DNA from: Rhodopirellula sp.
GTDB taxonomy: Bacteria; Planctomycetota; Planctomycetia; Pirellulales; Pirellulaceae
Length of the DNA: 64,000 nt
Direction: 5' to 3'
NCBI GenBank assembly: GCA_002689655.1
Contig: NZHC01000076.1
Coordinates: forward strand, 62,001-126,000
The position numbers were made by a program, and so were the translations under genes. Shown here piece by piece: positions 9,128-18,271 of this stretch (the stretch's first letter is position 1; the number at the start of each line of letters is the position of its first letter). A model generated the notes under the pieces. The model had not been told where the DNA came from. It made no database searches and saw only the letters and a program-made list of their open reading frames with translations.

Positions 9128-10444
9128 CTAACGTGGTGCCCGACTTCTCAAATACTTCAGCTTGTATTTTTCATAAAGCATTTTGTGTCGGCTACCGAGA
9201 TCCACGGCGCGCCCTTGGATAAACGCTGCCTGTACATTCGTTTCCGTCTCGAGGATATTACCATCTGCCAGGATCAAAGTCGCATCTTTTCCACTGCTAA
9301 TGGAACCCAGACGATCTGCGACTCCAAGAATTTCTGCTGCTGACAGCGTAATTGACCGCAAGCCATCTGAGTGGGGCAAACCATATGCAACTGCAACGCC
9401 AGCATGATAAGGAAGATTTCGTGCATTCGCGGCGCCCCCGGGAGATCCCGCGCCCTCTCCACAGATCGCAAACTTGACACCCGCCGCACGCAGTCGCTTT
9501 GGCAAGGTATAAGCCGTGTCGTAGGCTTCATCACGGCGGAGCGGAAGACGGTACGTGGATGCAATGATGACGGGAACATCATATTTTTTCAGAAGTTCAG
9601 CACATTGTTCAGCGTCATATCCACCATAAACAACAATCAACAAGCCTTGGGCCTGGCCGTAGGCAACAGCAGATTCAATTTCCATCTGTCGATCAGCATC
9701 GACAAACACCGGCAATTCTCCATTTATTACGGGTATGAGACTCTCCAACCTGATGTCAGTCGCCGTTGTAGTTGGTGCTGCCTCACGAGCCGTCTGGTAT
9801 CGACGCACTGAATCCAACAGCTCATCCAGTTCCGTAAATTTCTGCTCGCGTTTCTGCCGCTGATCAGCAGCACTATTGCCGCGAGGCTGCATGGAACCCC
9901 AGTCAATGTACATTCCTGCTGGTGCTTTGAGTTTCATTTCTGCCACCGTCCAACCATCAAGATTGATCACCGCAGTCTGCCCGCGAATGTATCTTCCGCG
10001 AGGTGCTGTCATGACTGTCAGAACGCCGCCAGCACGTGCCACAGGAATCAATTCACTATCGGGATTCACAGCCACCCATGCTCTCGCGTTTGGGTTCACC
10101 GAACCGTACTCGGTACGATCATCGGTTTCCTCAACAGCACTTATCTCACGCAAACCAAGGTCAGTCATTGATTCAATCAGGCCGGGGTACAGGTGTTTGC
10201 CAGAACCATCAATTTCCAAAGTTTGTTTGGGAACTTTGATTTCTTTGCCAACACTGGTGATTTTACCTGCTTCAAATAGCACATCCCCATTCTTGATATC
10301 AGGACCATCGACCACATGAACTGTCGCATTGCGAATCACGATGGGTCTGGTTTGTGGAGCGCCGGGAACCTGGTCGTGAGCTTCGATGTTGGACAACATT
10401 GCGAAGACTACATAAGCTGCTAAGGTCAGTCTTATTCCACTCAT
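9128..10444 (-). CDS. Amidohydrolase-fold secreted protein lacking the HxH metal motif
   Basis: About 438 residues with a signal peptide (MSGIRLTLAAYVVFAMLSNIEAH). The N-terminal strand pattern IVIRNATVHVVDGP...GDVLFEAGKITSVG and C-terminal GSISSGKDATLILADGNIL are classic for the amidohydrolase superfamily. Where active enzymes read PGLIDxHxH this one has YPGLIESMTDLG, so the first two metal ligands are missing; the late Asp is not evident either (FAICGEGAGS). It is probably a non-catalytic or altered partner of the 1076-aa protein just upstream in the same operon. ATG 10444 has GGAAG 13 nt upstream; the track start (GTG 10495) lies only 7 nt after the upstream stop and would lengthen the signal peptide. 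Confidence 0.8.
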   Translation of the reverse strand: MSGIRLTLAAYVVFAMLSNIEAHDQVPGAPQTRPIVIRNATVHVVDGPDIKNGDVLFEAGKITSVGKEIKVPKQTLEIDGSGKHLYPGLIESMTDLGLREISAVEETDDRTEYGSVNPNARAWVAVNPDSELIPVARAGGVLTVMTAPRGRYIRGQTAVINLDGWTVAEMKLKAPAGMYIDWGSMQPRGNSAADQRQKREQKFTELDELLDSVRRYQTAREAAPTTTATDIRLESLIPVINGELPVFVDADRQMEIESAVAYGQAQGLLIVVYGGYDAEQCAELLKKYDVPVIIASTYRLPLRRDEAYDTAYTLPKRLRAAGVKFAICGEGAGSPGGAANARNLPYHAGVAVAYGLPHSDGLRSITLSAAEILGVADRLGSISSGKDATLILADGNILETETNVQAAFIQGRAVDLGSRHKMLYEKYKLKYLRSRAPR

Positions 10445-10502
10445 GATTATTAATCTACTTCCAGTCAACTGTTGGATTTTCTTACACCGTTTCACATTCT
10501 GC

Positions 10503-13500
10503 TCATTTCTTCTTCAGGTTTCCGGTGTAATCGTACTCATGACTACCGTGGGCAGCACAATGCACATCATGCTTTACCCAACGATCTTCCTCAGCTACTT
10601 CTTTCGGTGTCGCCCTTGATGCAGCGCGACCACCATTGAGTACTTTTTGTATTAGTCGGGCCCTCAACTTCTGATCACGATTCTGCAACTCCTGATCTTT
10701 ACCAAGATCAAAATAACAGCGTCCATCGACCCACGTCTGCTCACATCGTGTCAATGTTGACAACGGCCGACCACTCCAAACCACCAAATCTGCATGTTTA
10801 CCTTTGCGAAGCGAACCAACATATTGGTCAATTCTCAATTGCTTAGCAGGGTTCAGCGTTACAAACTTCAACGCTTCTATTTCAGGCACTCCACCATACT
10901 TGGTTGCTTTTGCTGCCTCTGTATTGAGATGTCGAGCAAGTTCGCGATCATCACTATTGAAGGAGACAACCACACCACGGTCATGCATTAAGGCACCGTT
11001 GTAAGGAATTGCGTCGAGAACTTCGAATTTGTAAGCCCACCAATCAGAGAAGGAAGATCCCATTGCTCCGTGAAGAGCCATGCGGTCAGCCACTTTATAA
11101 CCTTCAAGAATATGCTGTAGGGTGCCGATTTGGACGCCAAACTCCTCCAGAACATCCAGGGTTGCCACGATCTCATCCTGGCGATAACTGTGGCAATGAA
11201 TCCAGCGTTCACCATTCTGAACTTCGCTCAACGCTTCCAACTGCAGGTCAACACGAGGCGGTAAAGTGTCGCGTTCTCCACTCTTCCAGCGTCTCCACTT
11301 GGCTTGGTACTCGCGTGCTGCGAGCAATTGATCACGAATGATCTGCTCGACACCCATGCGTGTGTTGGGGTATCGGTTCTGGCTCCTTTTCACATTTTCA
11401 CCCAAAGCAAACTTGATCCCCTTGGGTGCTTCTTTCATCCTCAGCCCATCCATGGTCTGACCCCAACGCAACTTGATGACCTGATTCTGCCCCCCGATGG
11501 GATTGGCCGAACCATGCAGGATGTTCGAGGTTGTCAATCCGCCCGCAAGCTGCCGATAAATTTGGATATCACTATTGTCAATGAAATCACCAATGCGAAC
11601 TTCAGCAGTGACTGCTTGCCCCGACTCATTCACGCCTCCATCAGTTCCCATATGAGAGTGGCAATCGATGAGGCCGGGTGTGATGTGCTTCCCACTGGCA
11701 TCGATCACACGACACTCCCGAGGGACCTTGAGACCCGAACCCACCTCAATAATTAGCCCATCACGAATCAGGATGTCAGCGTTCTCAATTTTGCCCGCTT
11801 CTTCACAAGTCCAAAGGGTCGCGTTGCGGAATAATACAGTCGACTGCTCAGCTATTCTGGCATCAGAGCCGAATGCGCCGAAAGGAAAACGGACCCCCGA
11901 GTAAGCTACATCACGAGATGCAACATTCGCTTTGTCCTTCTCTGACTCAGCAGCAATGGCACCCGCGCCCTTGATGTTCTCGGGTACATCACCCTGATTT
12001 GATTCACTTTCGATTTTCGCGATATCCTCGGTGGCAACGGCAAGACGTTTTAAACCCGGGCTTTGGGAATCACCCCCAGGCAGTCTCAGGGCACCTACAA
12101 GGTCCGTTCGGTCACTGTTATTTTTCAGTGTAATGATCGTCAGTTGCGATGTACCCGATGGCAATCGTTTATCTACCTCACCTAAATCCAGATTTGCTGT
12201 CAAACGATCCCGCTGCTGAACCACGTTTTGCAACGTGGTTGATGCCACCTTTTCCTTGTCCTTCTTTCGTTTGGTCTTTGGTTTGCGTTCCTTGCCAACG
12301 GCAGGAACCGCGAAAACCGATCCATTGAGTTTTCCATCAACCCCTTCAATTTCCAGTCTGACTTTTACTTTTCGACCATCTGCATCATGGACAGAAAGCT
12401 CCCATTTACCTGCGATGGCAGGGTAATCAAATTTAGCACCGGCACTCATCACAAACCGCTCTCCAGCAACCCAGCATTCAAGCACTTTGGTTTTATCTGA
12501 GAACAGATTGCCATCCGTGATCACAAGATTGGCGATCATGCCAGATTCAACACGCCCAACCTGATCTTGTATTCCCAGCAATTCAGCTGGGACAACAGTC
12601 AACGCGGCCAAAGCCTCCATCTCGGTCAGACCACGCGTAACAGCCACTCTCACCTGTTTTAAAAACTTGCCCACATCATCCAGTCCATCACTGGTCAAAC
12701 AGAATTTCACACCGGCTGCTGCAAGCCTCGCTGGATTCTCGGGGGCCAACTCCCAATGCATGAGGTCCTGCAGAGTCACGTCGCGAGCAGCATCAGTCGT
12801 GTTCACATCGGGAGTATCTGGGAATACAACCGGCAATAAATAGGGTCGCTTCGTTGCTACGATCTCATCGAGCTGTCGATACTCACGCCCGGAACCACGA
12901 ATGATTGCCTCCAAAGAAAACTCACGAGCGAAGCTGTCAGCTCGAATAGCCATGCGATCGTTTGCTGCATCAATCAAAAATCGCTGTGAATCGATCGCGT
13001 CTCCCAGCACTTGCAAGGCAACATTTTTCTCAGGGCGATCAAGTTGCGGAGTCGCGTTGTACGCACTCCATGCCTGCTTGTACCAAGCCGCATCAAGAAA
13101 TGCCTGCCGAAGTAGTGCAACGGCACCCATCGGTGAATTCGGATACCTCGCTCGTGAACCACCACGTGGTACAGTTAAATTTAAATGCTGCCATACATTT
13201 TCTGATAACAAATTACGCCCTTTGGATGCTTCTCCAGTCAGCATCACGCAACTGCTACCTTTCACGATGCCTCCCTTGGGAGCAATCAATCGAACTGCAA
13301 TCCCTTGGGACCGAAGTTTCGATGCATCAGGTACGGTTTCCCCGATGGAAGCAGAAACATTGACCTGCGGCGAAACGTTAGCGTTCCAATATCCTGGCAA
13401 TGATTGGTTGACATTCGCATCACTTTCACTCCAAGCATCAATCAAGCCAGCATAAATTCGTTTGCCTTCACAATCGATGACTCGATAGCCCGCGGGCACT

Positions 13501-13733
13501 GCCTGCTGCTGTCCCACCGCAGTAATTGAAGCACCCTCGACAAGCACGGTTGCGTCACTGAGGGTTCGACTCGGCGAAACCACCACTTCGGCATTTACAA
13601 AAGCAAAGCCGTGGATTGGGTTTTCCCGCAAACCAACAATTGGTTTGGCCTGAGTATCTGATTGGGCCTGCAGGCCAGTTGGCAGTAGTACTGCGCACAA
13701 AGTCATCAGAAATAGCGTGTGCCGCATGGACAT
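10503..13733 (-). CDS. Tandem amidohydrolase, only second domain with HxH
   Basis: A 1076-residue protein with a signal peptide (HTLFLMTLCAVLLPTGLQAQ). Two amidohydrolase-fold units are fused. The first (about 30-430) has FAFVNAEVVVSPSRTLSDATV and YAGLIDAWSESDA, so no HxH. A linker with a small beta domain and a lysine-rich stretch (KERKPKTKRKKDKEK) follows. The second (about 640-1040) has TPGLIDCHSHMGTDG, RWIHCHSY, a QH pair and SFNSDD, so it keeps the metal-binding residues and should be a hydrolase of cyclic amides or imidazolone-type substrates. The length is about twice the usual family size. It forms an operon with the 9128-10444 gene (same strand, short gap). Planctomycetes often carry this pair; the substrate is unknown. 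Confidence 0.85.
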   Translation of the reverse strand: MSMRHTLFLMTLCAVLLPTGLQAQSDTQAKPIVGLRENPIHGFAFVNAEVVVSPSRTLSDATVLVEGASITAVGQQQAVPAGYRVIDCEGKRIYAGLIDAWSESDANVNQSLPGYWNANVSPQVNVSASIGETVPDASKLRSQGIAVRLIAPKGGIVKGSSCVMLTGEASKGRNLLSENVWQHLNLTVPRGGSRARYPNSPMGAVALLRQAFLDAAWYKQAWSAYNATPQLDRPEKNVALQVLGDAIDSQRFLIDAANDRMAIRADSFAREFSLEAIIRGSGREYRQLDEIVATKRPYLLPVVFPDTPDVNTTDAARDVTLQDLMHWELAPENPARLAAAGVKFCLTSDGLDDVGKFLKQVRVAVTRGLTEMEALAALTVVPAELLGIQDQVGRVESGMIANLVITDGNLFSDKTKVLECWVAGERFVMSAGAKFDYPAIAGKWELSVHDADGRKVKVRLEIEGVDGKLNGSVFAVPAVGKERKPKTKRKKDKEKVASTTLQNVVQQRDRLTANLDLGEVDKRLPSGTSQLTIITLKNNSDRTDLVGALRLPGGDSQSPGLKRLAVATEDIAKIESESNQGDVPENIKGAGAIAAESEKDKANVASRDVAYSGVRFPFGAFGSDARIAEQSTVLFRNATLWTCEEAGKIENADILIRDGLIIEVGSGLKVPRECRVIDASGKHITPGLIDCHSHMGTDGGVNESGQAVTAEVRIGDFIDNSDIQIYRQLAGGLTTSNILHGSANPIGGQNQVIKLRWGQTMDGLRMKEAPKGIKFALGENVKRSQNRYPNTRMGVEQIIRDQLLAAREYQAKWRRWKSGERDTLPPRVDLQLEALSEVQNGERWIHCHSYRQDEIVATLDVLEEFGVQIGTLQHILEGYKVADRMALHGAMGSSFSDWWAYKFEVLDAIPYNGALMHDRGVVVSFNSDDRELARHLNTEAAKATKYGGVPEIEALKFVTLNPAKQLRIDQYVGSLRKGKHADLVVWSGRPLSTLTRCEQTWVDGRCYFDLGKDQELQNRDQKLRARLIQKVLNGGRAASRATPKEVAEEDRWVKHDVHCAAHGSHEYDYTGNLKKK

Positions 13734-14046
13734 TCCACTTTTGAAATAGGAGCTATCAAAAACCTTCTCACAGCATAGTTAACGCTTTCCTTTTCTGCTG
13801 CTTGATCACGCCTCATTTGACCTGGGAAACCCCTGGTTTCTGTAACTCCACTCCACAAGGTCACAAATGACTACCAGTTGCTGATTTGACCGTTCACGCC
13901 CCTGTTTCAGCAGTTTTCCAAAACCCGATCTGCGAGACCAAAAACTTCGGGATTGTGCTGTTCAGCGTAAAACAGTCTTGACCTGCGCCGATTGCCGTAT
14001 TATTTGTGGAAGTAAAGGCGCGGCGAGTGACAAAGAACGCCGGCAT
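13734..14046. other. Intergenic region, divergent promoters expected
   Basis: No credible gene. It separates the minus-strand amidohydrolase operon from the plus-strand gene at 14072. A possible sigma-70-like pair is TTGACC (13978) with TATTTG 17 nt later (14001), but the match is weak. In-frame sequence upstream of 14072 is open from 14006 yet has no better ribosome-binding site. Confidence 0.4.
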
Positions 14047-14071
14047 GGAGGCTGAACTTAGGAGGCTGAAC
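14047..14071 (+). repeat. Duplicated Shine-Dalgarno segment (11-bp direct repeat)
   Basis: GGAGGCTGAAC occurs at 14047-14057 and 14061-14071, period 14. The second copy places AGGAGG 6 nt before ATG 14072 and decides that start; the first lies in front of no in-frame ATG at suitable spacing. Confidence 0.75.
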
Positions 14072-14620
14072 ATGAAGCCCGAGAAGACCTCAGATAATTC
14101 GCCCAACCGCTCGACCATCGAACGGTTCTTTAGCGGTCTAAGCGAATATATCTTCCAATCAAAACTGGGCGTTGCAGATGTCCAATTAATCGACTACCTC
14201 AGCGACATGATGCTGAGATTTATCAGACTCGATTCACTCAACCGTGTGCGACGCTCGAACGGACGCCCTGCGACTGAACTCTTCCAGATGTTGAGTGAAG
14301 CCGAAAAACGGATGGGTCTTGCCAAACGTGATGTTCACCGACACATCGGTGATGTCACACTATTTTGGTCCGGGATGTATCCCGAACGACTGAGGCGTCT
14401 AAAATCCTCGCACTCACCTGATGGCTTTCTGGACTACTGCAAACAAGGAAAGAGAGCCTATGCAATCGCGGCTGAGATCGAAGGAGATGAAAACCGACCA
14501 TCCAGCGATCTACTCCATCAACTCAGCATTGAGTTTGAAATGTGCGCCTACGGATTGCGCGAAGTACGCCGTGAGTGGGAACGAGGGCCATCTGATGGAG
14601 GGCCGCTTTTACTTTCGTGA
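14072..14620 (+). CDS. Conserved hypothetical cytoplasmic protein
   Basis: A 182-residue protein beginning MKPEKTSDNSPNRSTIERFF. ATG 14072 has a near-perfect AGGAGG 6 nt upstream, so it is preferred over the track start 22 codons earlier. No signal peptide or membrane segment. It is mostly helical and charged, with a conserved-looking core (LSEYIFQSKLGVADVQLIDYLSDMMLRFIR and LAKRDVHRHIGDVTLFWSGMYPERL) that resembles a protein family of unknown function I associate with planctomycetes. There are several His/Asp/Glu residues in helices but no known catalytic motif. It stands alone; the next gene, M32 peptidase, is 320 nt away. Confidence 0.75.
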   Translation: MKPEKTSDNSPNRSTIERFFSGLSEYIFQSKLGVADVQLIDYLSDMMLRFIRLDSLNRVRRSNGRPATELFQMLSEAEKRMGLAKRDVHRHIGDVTLFWSGMYPERLRRLKSSHSPDGFLDYCKQGKRAYAIAAEIEGDENRPSSDLLHQLSIEFEMCAYGLREVRREWERGPSDGGPLLLS

Positions 14621-14940
14621 GTCCACGCCGAAGCGGAGATTTCAAGGTCACCGTACCCCTCGGAAAATCCCTGCGATGGACGCCCCGGTGACCGACCTGA
14701 ACCATGTCAACAGAAACGCATCGAATCCCATCTCTGGGAACGGCTGCGTGACAGCAAGCTTCGCGTCAATCTGTGCTTAGCTCACCATATCGGATTCCCC
14801 GATCATACTCAGCATCCACGCTGATAATGGTGATGCTGAAGCCGGTTCCTATCCAGATCCTCCGGTGATGGCGCACAGGCTCGCAAACGTTACGCTTCTG
14901 TCATCAATCGATCAGCTGTATCAAAAGAGAACACCACAAA
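14621..14940. other. Intergenic region with a possible stem-loop
   Basis: No gene is supported here (a track ORF in another frame overlaps the gene before). A perfect 8-bp inverted repeat, TCAGCATC (14809) and GATGCTGA (14832), with a 15-nt loop lies about 100 nt before the M32 peptidase start. It has no T-run, so it is not a clear terminator. Confidence 0.4.
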
Positions 14941-16470
14941 ATGTCAGCCAGCCAGAAACGTTTCGAATCGGTATGTGCAAGAGCCCGCGAGGCCATGTTA
15001 CTACACTCCACGGCTGACACACTTGAATGGGATGAGCGGACCGGTATGCCGATCGCTGCTGGAGAGTATCGTGCTCAACAGATCTCGACCTTGCGGGCGC
15101 TCGTACATGAACGGCGCACAGATTCCGCGTACGGAGACGACCTACAGCAACTGATTCAGGAAAGCGAAAATGAAGACCCGCACGGCGCAGTGGCCGCTAC
15201 TGCGAAGCAATTGCACCGGGACTGGGAACGTGATTGCAAATTACCAACAGAACTCGTTGAACGCATCTCACAGGCAACAGTGCGTGGACAACAGAAGTGG
15301 GATGCTGCTCGGCAAGCCGATGATTTTTCAATCTTTGAAGAGACACTCGAGCATGTCATCAATTTGAAGCGCGAGTCAGGGCAACGACTCAGCGAAGGAA
15401 CTGATCGAAGCGTCTATGAAGCGTTGCTGGACGAATACGAACCCGACGCAAAAGTGAATGATATCCAGCAGGTGTTTGATGATCTGCGCACGCCTCTAGT
15501 GCAGTTGATAGCAGCCATCAAGGAATCCTCTCGACAACCAGACACAAGTATTCTGGAACGCACCTACTGCATTGATGACCAGCGGGATTTCAGCCATTAT
15601 GTTGCTGAACAAATAGGATTTGATTTTGAGCGAGGTCGATTGGACGAAACATCCCATCCATTTTGCACCACGCTTGGTCCACATGATTGTCGCATCCTGA
15701 CCCGGTACGACCCTCATTGGTTACCCGCAGGTTTGTTCGGAACAATGCATGAAGCGGGTCACGGCATGTATGAACAAGGGTTGCGACCCGATTGGTTTGG
15801 CCTGCCCCCAGGATCCTATGTTTCATTGGGGATTCATGAATCCCAGTCGAGGTTATGGGAGAATCAGGTAGGTCGCAGTCGCCCGTTTTGGGAATGGCTT
15901 TATCCACAGACCAACGAGGCTTTCCAGTCACAACTTGACGGTATCTCACTTGACACCTTTCACTTTGCCATCAATGCAGTACGCCCAAGTTTGATTCGCG
16001 TTGAAGCAGACGAAGCAACCTACAACTTGCATATCATCATTCGTTTTGATCTCGAACAACAGTTGATTGATGGTTCTCTGAAAGTCAAGGACTTGCCAGA
16101 CGCATGGAACGCTCGTTACCAGAGTGACCTAGGAATTTGTCCGCCCTCTGATGCCGATGGGGTTTTGCAAGATGTTCACTGGAGTGCTGGCTTGATCGGT
16201 TATTTCCCAACCTACACGCTGGGAAATGCTGCGGCAGCACAACTTTTCGATGCTGCCAGTGAACAGATCGGCGACCTCGACGAGCTCTTTGCACGAGGTG
16301 AATTTAGGCTTCTGCTGGATTGGCTGCGAGAACGAATTCACTTTGATGGTCGCTGCTACAGTGGTTCAGAGCTGATCGAGAGAGCAACCGGATCACCACT
16401 TAGCGCTAACCATCTGATCAACTACCTGAAGTCAAAACTGGAACCTCTGTACGGAATCATCGAAAGTTGA
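14941..16470 (+). CDS. M32 family metallocarboxypeptidase
   Basis: A 509-residue cytoplasmic protein of usual M32 length. The zinc site HEAGH lies at 270-274 (GTMHEAGHGMYEQG), followed by the family signature HESQSRLWENQVGRS, where E supplies the third ligand, and VRPSLIRVEADEATYNLHI. It removes C-terminal residues from peptides and acts in intracellular peptide turnover. The start ATG 14941 fits the family's N-terminus (ARAREAMLLHSTADTLEWDERTGMP). Its stop is about 90 nt before the next gene, which could be co-transcribed. Confidence 0.95.
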   Translation: MSASQKRFESVCARAREAMLLHSTADTLEWDERTGMPIAAGEYRAQQISTLRALVHERRTDSAYGDDLQQLIQESENEDPHGAVAATAKQLHRDWERDCKLPTELVERISQATVRGQQKWDAARQADDFSIFEETLEHVINLKRESGQRLSEGTDRSVYEALLDEYEPDAKVNDIQQVFDDLRTPLVQLIAAIKESSRQPDTSILERTYCIDDQRDFSHYVAEQIGFDFERGRLDETSHPFCTTLGPHDCRILTRYDPHWLPAGLFGTMHEAGHGMYEQGLRPDWFGLPPGSYVSLGIHESQSRLWENQVGRSRPFWEWLYPQTNEAFQSQLDGISLDTFHFAINAVRPSLIRVEADEATYNLHIIIRFDLEQQLIDGSLKVKDLPDAWNARYQSDLGICPPSDADGVLQDVHWSAGLIGYFPTYTLGNAAAAQLFDAASEQIGDLDELFARGEFRLLLDWLRERIHFDGRCYSGSELIERATGSPLSANHLINYLKSKLEPLYGIIES

Positions 16471-16559
16471 CATGCGCTGGTCAGATCCAAGATCGGTGTG
16501 ATTTTTGTCGGTCGTTCCGTTACACTTTCGTATTCCTCTCCTGCTTCTCAAAGGTCACC

Positions 16560-18023
16560 ATGATTATCTCGAATTGCCCAAGGTGCCAAGAAGTGTTTCG
16601 TGTTCCCTTGGGAACACTGCCTGACGACGCCTATGCGATATGTCCTTGGTGCCACGAGACGTTTCCTCTCGCGGAAGTGCTCGATCATCTCCCACCCGCA
16701 TTAGAAATCCTGACGGCCGATGGCGAACCCATTCCTATCATGGAACCCGTTGATAGTCACTATGCAGCTGGAATTCAATCGTTAACTGGTACGTCAGTGG
16801 GGACTTCGGATCACCTTCAGACGCATAATACTTCTGGCGGCGGCCAACCGTGGGATCCTGCAACACTGGACTTTGGTGCTGAAAGCGGACAAATCGATGG
16901 TGGGTGGAATGCCAGCGGCACACCCCAAGCCGCACCAATGAGTGTATCCCCACGCCCCAACCGCCGAAAAAAAGGGGCGTCCGGTATTCGATCGATGGTG
17001 CAAGTCGTTGTCGGTGGATTGCTTTCAGTGCCCATCGCCCTTGCAATCCTCCTGGCTGTTGGACGTGCCCCAGACCTTGGTTTCTGGCCCTTCGATGGTC
17101 AGAAAAGATCACCACGAGAACTGCTACCGTTTCTTGATGATGCCAATACTGATGACGAGATGACACTCCCAAGCTTCGACGGTCAGCAGCTTGATACAAG
17201 TGACTTCGACGAGGTAATCAAGGAAACTGAGGACCCCGGTCAATCTGCTCTTGACCAGATATTTGCACCCGTCGAATCACCGGAACCTGATGATCAAAGC
17301 ACTCGAAACCGAACGAAACCAACAAATCCAAATCAAACTGCTTCTCTTGAAGTGACAGAAAACACGCTCGATCCTTTGCAGCCCGACGAGCGTAAAGATG
17401 CACCTGAACTGCCAAATAATTTGCCGAACACAGGCACTGATTCGATACCGCTGAACGCTCCCGAACCAGCAAATTCACAAAACAACAATCCCGATTCAGC
17501 AACCGCGATCATCGCCGCAAGCCAGACAAGATCATCTGAGCGATTGGGCGATCACAACGCAGAATCAAAATTGATTGACTCGGTACCTGCACAAGCCATG
17601 ACTGAGGTTACCACTGCAATTCAAGCAATCGAAAGACTTGATGCGGACAATCAAATCATTGACACAGATATCCTGGCGGAAACCTACGAAAAAATCGCGC
17701 GAGCTTGCGAGACGGTACAAAAGTACCCTGCTGCACTTTCTTCATTGGCCAATGCAGTTACCCAATCCAGAGCATTGAACCAAATTCAGGAAGCAGCAGT
17801 AACCTGGTTGGACTACCCTCGACGATCAGCACAAGGCATTGTTCTGATTGGCAAACCAGGCACCACAGCAAAAAGCCAAATCCTTACCCTAGATTCAGGT
17901 CGCATCCTCACCATCAGCAGCAAATTGAGCCTGCCGCTAGCGGAGAAGGTGGTAGTTTTAGGGCGGATCACTAAGGATCCAGATAAGATAGAGGTCGACT
18001 TCACTGCACCTGTTCTTCCTTAA
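16560..18023 (+). CDS. Zinc-ribbon single-pass membrane protein of unknown function
   Basis: About 487 residues. ATG 16560 starts right at a zinc ribbon: CPRC at 6-9 and CPWC at about 30 in MIISNCPRCQEVFRVP...AICPWCHETFPL. A low-complexity region and a basic stretch (RPNRRKKGASG) precede one membrane helix (VVVGGLLSVPIALAILLAVG, about 160-180). The C-terminal 300 residues are acidic and Asn/Pro/Thr-rich, probably disordered, ending in a compact domain (SAQGIVLIGKPGTTAKSQIL... VLGRITKDPDKIEVDF). By topology the ribbon would be cytoplasmic and the rest extracytoplasmic. The architecture recurs in planctomycete hypotheticals; no function is assigned. The track start (16467) overlaps the M32 stop and adds 31 unlikely residues. 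Confidence 0.75.
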   Translation: MIISNCPRCQEVFRVPLGTLPDDAYAICPWCHETFPLAEVLDHLPPALEILTADGEPIPIMEPVDSHYAAGIQSLTGTSVGTSDHLQTHNTSGGGQPWDPATLDFGAESGQIDGGWNASGTPQAAPMSVSPRPNRRKKGASGIRSMVQVVVGGLLSVPIALAILLAVGRAPDLGFWPFDGQKRSPRELLPFLDDANTDDEMTLPSFDGQQLDTSDFDEVIKETEDPGQSALDQIFAPVESPEPDDQSTRNRTKPTNPNQTASLEVTENTLDPLQPDERKDAPELPNNLPNTGTDSIPLNAPEPANSQNNNPDSATAIIAASQTRSSERLGDHNAESKLIDSVPAQAMTEVTTAIQAIERLDADNQIIDTDILAETYEKIARACETVQKYPAALSSLANAVTQSRALNQIQEAAVTWLDYPRRSAQGIVLIGKPGTTAKSQILTLDSGRILTISSKLSLPLAEKVVVLGRITKDPDKIEVDFTAPVLP

Positions 18024-18271
18024 GTTACGGACTTTCCGGCAAAGAACTTGTCGGAAACTAGTGAGTCGCCATTCATCAAGCGAGAGTCCACGACGGATGT
18101 GTGATCGCGTCCTCGGGACAACACCCCGTCTTGATGGATCCTTCGAATGCATGAATCAAGCGGCAATTCTCTGATGTGCAACACAAGTTCATCGCAAAGT
18201 TGCTTAGCTTCTACACTTGCAGCGAAGTCATTCATTTCATTCGGTTCCACGACACGACGTGATCGTTGACC

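Noticed and set aside
14421-14780. 119-codon plus-strand ORF
   Set aside because: Its first half is an out-of-frame shadow of the gene at 14072; the rest has no recognisable features.
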